Part shown: piece by piece, positions 61,353 through 64,000 of the stretch | Numbering within the stretch: the stretch's first letter is position 1 | Layout of the letters: every line of letters starts with the position of its first letter | NCBI GenBank assembly: GCA_012729055.1 | Contig: JAAYDW010000045.1 | Coordinates: 1 to 64,000, forward strand | DNA from: Deltaproteobacteria bacterium | Lineage (GTDB): Bacteria; Desulfobacterota; Syntrophia; Syntrophales; Smithellaceae | Reading direction: 5' to 3' | Length of the DNA stretch: 64,000 nucleotides | Translations under genes and position numbers: made by a program | The notes under the pieces: model-generated | Told to the model about the DNA's origin: nothing | Seen by the model: the letters and a program-made list of their open reading frames with translations, nothing else | The model's database searches: none

Positions 61353-62642
61353 ATGCAGAAAATTTTCACACCGGCCTTGCTGACCCAGGAACAGCTGGCC
61401 GGCATTCAACTGGCCGGTTTGCAGTGGACGGTCCGGCACGCCTACGCAGGATCGGACTTCTACCGCAAAAAATTCGACGCGGCGGGCGTCCGGCCGGAAG
61501 ACATCCGCACGCTTGACGATTTAAGGCGGCTTCCCTTTACAACGTCCCGGGACCTGCAGGAAAACTACCCCTATCCGCTGCTGTCCGTTCCCTTTGAGGA
61601 TGTCGTGCGCCTGCACGCCTCCTCCGGCACGACGGGCAAAAGAAAGGTCCTGGTCTATACGGCAAAGGACATTGACGACTGGGCCGACATGTTTGCCCGC
61701 TGCTATGAAACGGCTGAACTCACCAGAAGCGACAGGGTGCAGATCTGCGTCGGCTACGGCGTCTGGACGGCGGGAGTGGGCTTCCAGGCGGGCTGCGAAC
61801 GGTTCGGCGCTTTTGCCGTTCCGGCCGGCCCCGGCAACATTGACATGCAGTTGCAGTTCCTGGTCGATTTCCAGACCACCGTCATCTGCAGCACCGCGTC
61901 CATGGCCCTTCTGCTCGCGGAGGAGGTTCACGCCCGCGGCCTTAAGGACAGGATCAGCGTCAAAAAAGTGATCTTCGGCGCGGAGCGCGCGAGCGACGCC
62001 CTGCGGCAGAAAGTCAAAGCGCTCCTGGGCGCAGAGCATATCTTCGACATTCCGGGGCTCACCGAAGTTTACGGACCGGGCACGGGTCTCGACTGCCCGC
62101 ATCACACGGGCATTCACTACTGGTCGGATTACTACATCCTGGAAATCCTCGATCCCGAAACGCTCGAACCCGTCGCCCCGGGAGAAGTGGGCGAGATGGT
62201 CTACACAACGCTGAGGAAGGAAGGAGCCCCCATGATCCGCTACCGCTCCCGGGATCTTTCGCGCCTGATTCCCGGCCGGTGCCCCTGCGGATCGCCTTTT
62301 CCGCGCCACGACCGGATCGTGGGGCGTTCCGACGACATGTTCATCGTGCGGGGCGTCAATGTCTATCCCAGCCACATCGACGAAATCCTCTCCCGGCAGA
62401 AAGGCATCGCAACGGAATACCAGATCCATCTCGACCGCCTGGAGGACGGAAAGGACTACCTGACCGTCAAGGTTGAACGCGAAAAGGACGGAGACGCGGG
62501 CCGGGATGCCGCGCTGGCTTCCGCGATCGAAAAAACCATCCGCAAGGAGACGCTCGTGAGCGGCAAGGTGGATATCGTGGATTACCAGTCTCTCCCCCGG
62601 ACCGAGCGCAAGGCCAAAAGGGTCTTCGACCGGCGCGGATGA
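61353..62642 (+). CDS. paaK: Phenylacetate-CoA ligase
   Basis: 429 residues, standard length. AMP-binding motif ASSGTTGKRKVLVYT, TEVYGPG, YRSRDLSRL and the C-terminal GRSDDMFIVRGVNVYPSHIDE are PaaK signatures. It activates arylacetates to CoA thioesters with ATP. Here it is followed by iorA, so it probably works on arylacetates or arylacetyl-CoA formed from aromatic amino acids; in reverse direction such pairs can conserve ATP (inference). Confidence 0.92.
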   Translation: MQKIFTPALLTQEQLAGIQLAGLQWTVRHAYAGSDFYRKKFDAAGVRPEDIRTLDDLRRLPFTTSRDLQENYPYPLLSVPFEDVVRLHASSGTTGKRKVLVYTAKDIDDWADMFARCYETAELTRSDRVQICVGYGVWTAGVGFQAGCERFGAFAVPAGPGNIDMQLQFLVDFQTTVICSTASMALLLAEEVHARGLKDRISVKKVIFGAERASDALRQKVKALLGAEHIFDIPGLTEVYGPGTGLDCPHHTGIHYWSDYYILEILDPETLEPVAPGEVGEMVYTTLRKEGAPMIRYRSRDLSRLIPGRCPCGSPFPRHDRIVGRSDDMFIVRGVNVYPSHIDEILSRQKGIATEYQIHLDRLEDGKDYLTVKVEREKDGDAGRDAALASAIEKTIRKETLVSGKVDIVDYQSLPRTERKAKRVFDRRG

Positions 62643-62716
62643 GCTTTTGCGCATGCGCGGGAAACCGTCCGCGGACCGGACAGGTTTCCGAATCAGAAAA
62701 CACAAGGAATGCGTCA

Positions 62717-64000
62717 ATGTCACAAAATGAAGAAAGAATTTTGATGGGCAACGAAGCGATCGGCCGTGGCCTCGTCGAATGCGGCTGCGAGTTCATCGCC
62801 GCCTATCCCGGAACGCCGTCTTCCGAAATCCTGTCCTCGGCCGTAAAGTTTGTCCGGGAAACGGGCGTAAAAACGCACCTCGAGTGGTCCGTCAACGAAA
62901 AGGTGGCCTACGAGGCGGCGCTTGCTTGCGCCTACACGGGCAAGCGCGCGGCCGTGGCGATGAAGCAGGTGGGCCTCAACGTCGCCGCCGATCCGTTCAT
63001 GCGTTCGGCTTACCTGGGAACGAAAGGCGGATTTGTTCTCGTCGCGGCGGATGACCCCGGACCCCACAGTTCGCAGACCGAGCAGGACAGCCGCTTTTTT
63101 GCGCTCTTTGCCAATATTCCCGTTTTCGATCCGGCGAGTCCCGCCGAGGCCAAAGACATGGTGAAGCAGGCCTTCGCGCTTTCGGAAAAATACGAAATTC
63201 CCGTCATGCTGCGGCCTACGACGCGCGTGTGCCACGCCCGCCAGAACGTGCCCTGCGGCCGGCCGGAAGTTTTAAACCGTCCGCCGCGTTTTGAAAAAGA
63301 TCCGGGCCGTTGGATCGCCACGCCGCAGTTTCTTCCGGACCTCCACCGGCAGCTCAACGAAAAGATGGACCGAATCGCCGGCGAAGACGCTTTGGGTCCC
63401 CGCGCGTTTCGGGGAGACGGCTCGCAGCCGCGCCGCTGCGTCATCGCCTCCGGCGTCGCTTTCGCCCACGCGTACGACCTGCTCGCGGACATGGGCCTTC
63501 TGGGCCGGATCGATCTTTTTCAGGTCATCCTTCCCCACCCGCTGCACAAGGGCTTTATCGAAGAGATCCGCGCGGGCTACGACGCGATCCTCGTCGTCGA
63601 GGAAACCTACCCGGTCATCGAAACGCAGCTGATCAATGAACGCGTGACGGGCCGGCGCTCCGGGCACATTCCCAACCGGGGCGAACTGACGCAGGACGTC
63701 GTCTTGTCCGTTCTGGATAAATTTCTCAACCGGACGCCCGATCCGGCGACACGCACCGCACCGGAAAAAGGCAAACGGCCCTCGCTTTGCGCGGGGTGTC
63801 CGCATCGCGCCGCGTACTGGGCAATCAAGACAACCTTCCCCGGCGGCATCTTTCCCAGCGACATCGGCTGCTACACGCTGGCCATGAACTTCGGGGCCAT
63901 CGACACCTGCCACTGCATGGGCGCCTGCATCAGCCAGGCGGAGGGATTTTATTTTGCCTACGCGGACGAGAAAAATCCGCCGGCCATTGTCGTCAGCATC
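62717..64000 (+). CDS. iorA: Indolepyruvate ferredoxin oxidoreductase alpha subunit (partial, runs off the edge)
   Basis: The first 428 codons are open to the window edge; the gene is incomplete. The ATG at 62717 has AAGGA eight bases upstream. LMGNEAIGRGLVECGCEFIAAYPGTPSSEI starts the pyrimidine-binding half; CAGCPHRAAYWAIK, PSDIGCYTLAM and CMGACISQAEGFYFA belong to the thiamine-diphosphate half. The C-terminal ferredoxin domain is beyond the edge. The enzyme oxidises aryl pyruvates to aryl-acetyl-CoA with ferredoxin reduction; iorB should follow. It is 74 bp after paaK. Confidence 0.93.
   Translation, partial: MSQNEERILMGNEAIGRGLVECGCEFIAAYPGTPSSEILSSAVKFVRETGVKTHLEWSVNEKVAYEAALACAYTGKRAAVAMKQVGLNVAADPFMRSAYLGTKGGFVLVAADDPGPHSSQTEQDSRFFALFANIPVFDPASPAEAKDMVKQAFALSEKYEIPVMLRPTTRVCHARQNVPCGRPEVLNRPPRFEKDPGRWIATPQFLPDLHRQLNEKMDRIAGEDALGPRAFRGDGSQPRRCVIASGVAFAHAYDLLADMGLLGRIDLFQVILPHPLHKGFIEEIRAGYDAILVVEETYPVIETQLINERVTGRRSGHIPNRGELTQDVVLSVLDKFLNRTPDPATRTAPEKGKRPSLCAGCPHRAAYWAIKTTFPGGIFPSDIGCYTLAMNFGAIDTCHCMGACISQAEGFYFAYADEKNPPAIVVSI

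Noticed and set aside
1-64000. Search for CRISPR arrays, transposases, integrases other than XerD, tRNA and rRNA genes, riboswitches and sigma-54 (-24/-12) promoters
   Set aside because: None recognised by eye; tRNA and small RNA genes could be missed without a covariance-model scan.

Overview
The window looks like the chromosome of a strictly anaerobic, Gram-negative bacterium, most like a deltaproteobacterium (Desulfobacterota, for example a Syntrophales-type syntroph). The evidence is as follows. There are outer-membrane LPS genes (kdsA, kdsC, lptC, lptA, lptB) in the deltaproteobacterial order with rpoN, hpf, ptsN, hprK and rapZ. There is a hybrid cluster protein with an HcpR-type regulator. 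There is a very large investment in [FeFe]-hydrogenases, plus 2-oxoacid:ferredoxin oxidoreductase and aryl-CoA ligase genes. The taxon is inferred from gene content; no rRNA or tRNA gene is present to confirm it.

Layout. 1-8 kb: a hybrid histidine kinase whose ATP-binding motifs are lost, then a minus-strand run with an aminotransferase, a HAD phosphatase, a small membrane protein, slipin/NfeD, family-4 uracil-DNA glycosylase and coaBC. 8-9.5 kb: an M23 peptidase. 9.5-20.7 kb: one long minus-strand cluster read as xerD, TPR protein, kdsA, kdsC, SMR transporter, lptC-lptA-lptB, rpoN, hpf, ptsN, divergent hprK, rapZ. 20.8-26.2 kb: rpiB, an unusual amino-acid ABC system (ATPase fused to an RsbW-like ATPase domain; substrate-binding domains fused in tandem to the permease) and a beta-propeller remnant. 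26.2-32.6 kb: alpha/beta hydrolase, serine acetyltransferase, hcp with a divergent hcpR-methyltransferase-NUDIX operon, and a perfect 14-bp palindrome between hcp and hcpR.

32.8-51.6 kb is the hydrogenase island. It starts from a near-consensus promoter overlapped by a palindrome. It encodes a 1144-residue [FeFe]-hydrogenase fused to a GltD-like flavoprotein, a thioredoxin-like ferredoxin, a PAS-bearing sensory hydrogenase and a SpoIIE-type phosphatase. These are followed by two DRTGG proteins flanking an RsbW-like ATPase, a PHP protein and a second HATPase. Then come the Hnd/HydABC-type multimeric hydrogenase (HndA, HndB, a NuoF-GltD fusion, HndD), an aspartase/fumarase-family lyase and the maturase HydF. 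HydE and HydG are not in the window. My reading (inference) is that the sensory hydrogenase reports H2 or redox state to a partner-switching module that controls the catalytic hydrogenases.

51.6-64 kb: a triheme cytochrome c facing a Tat-exported FAD oxidoreductase, a DNPH1-like hydrolase with a U32 protein, a large intact Cache-HAMP-PAS hybrid kinase, a fused family-I CoA-transferase, and a phenylacetate-CoA-ligase/indolepyruvate-ferredoxin-oxidoreductase operon that runs off the right edge.

A recurring theme is partner-switching parts in unexpected places: an RsbW-like domain on an ABC ATPase, an RsbRD-like domain on a NUDIX hydrolase, and SpoIIE plus RsbW-like proteins in the hydrogenase island. 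No CRISPR array, transposase, rRNA or tRNA was found.
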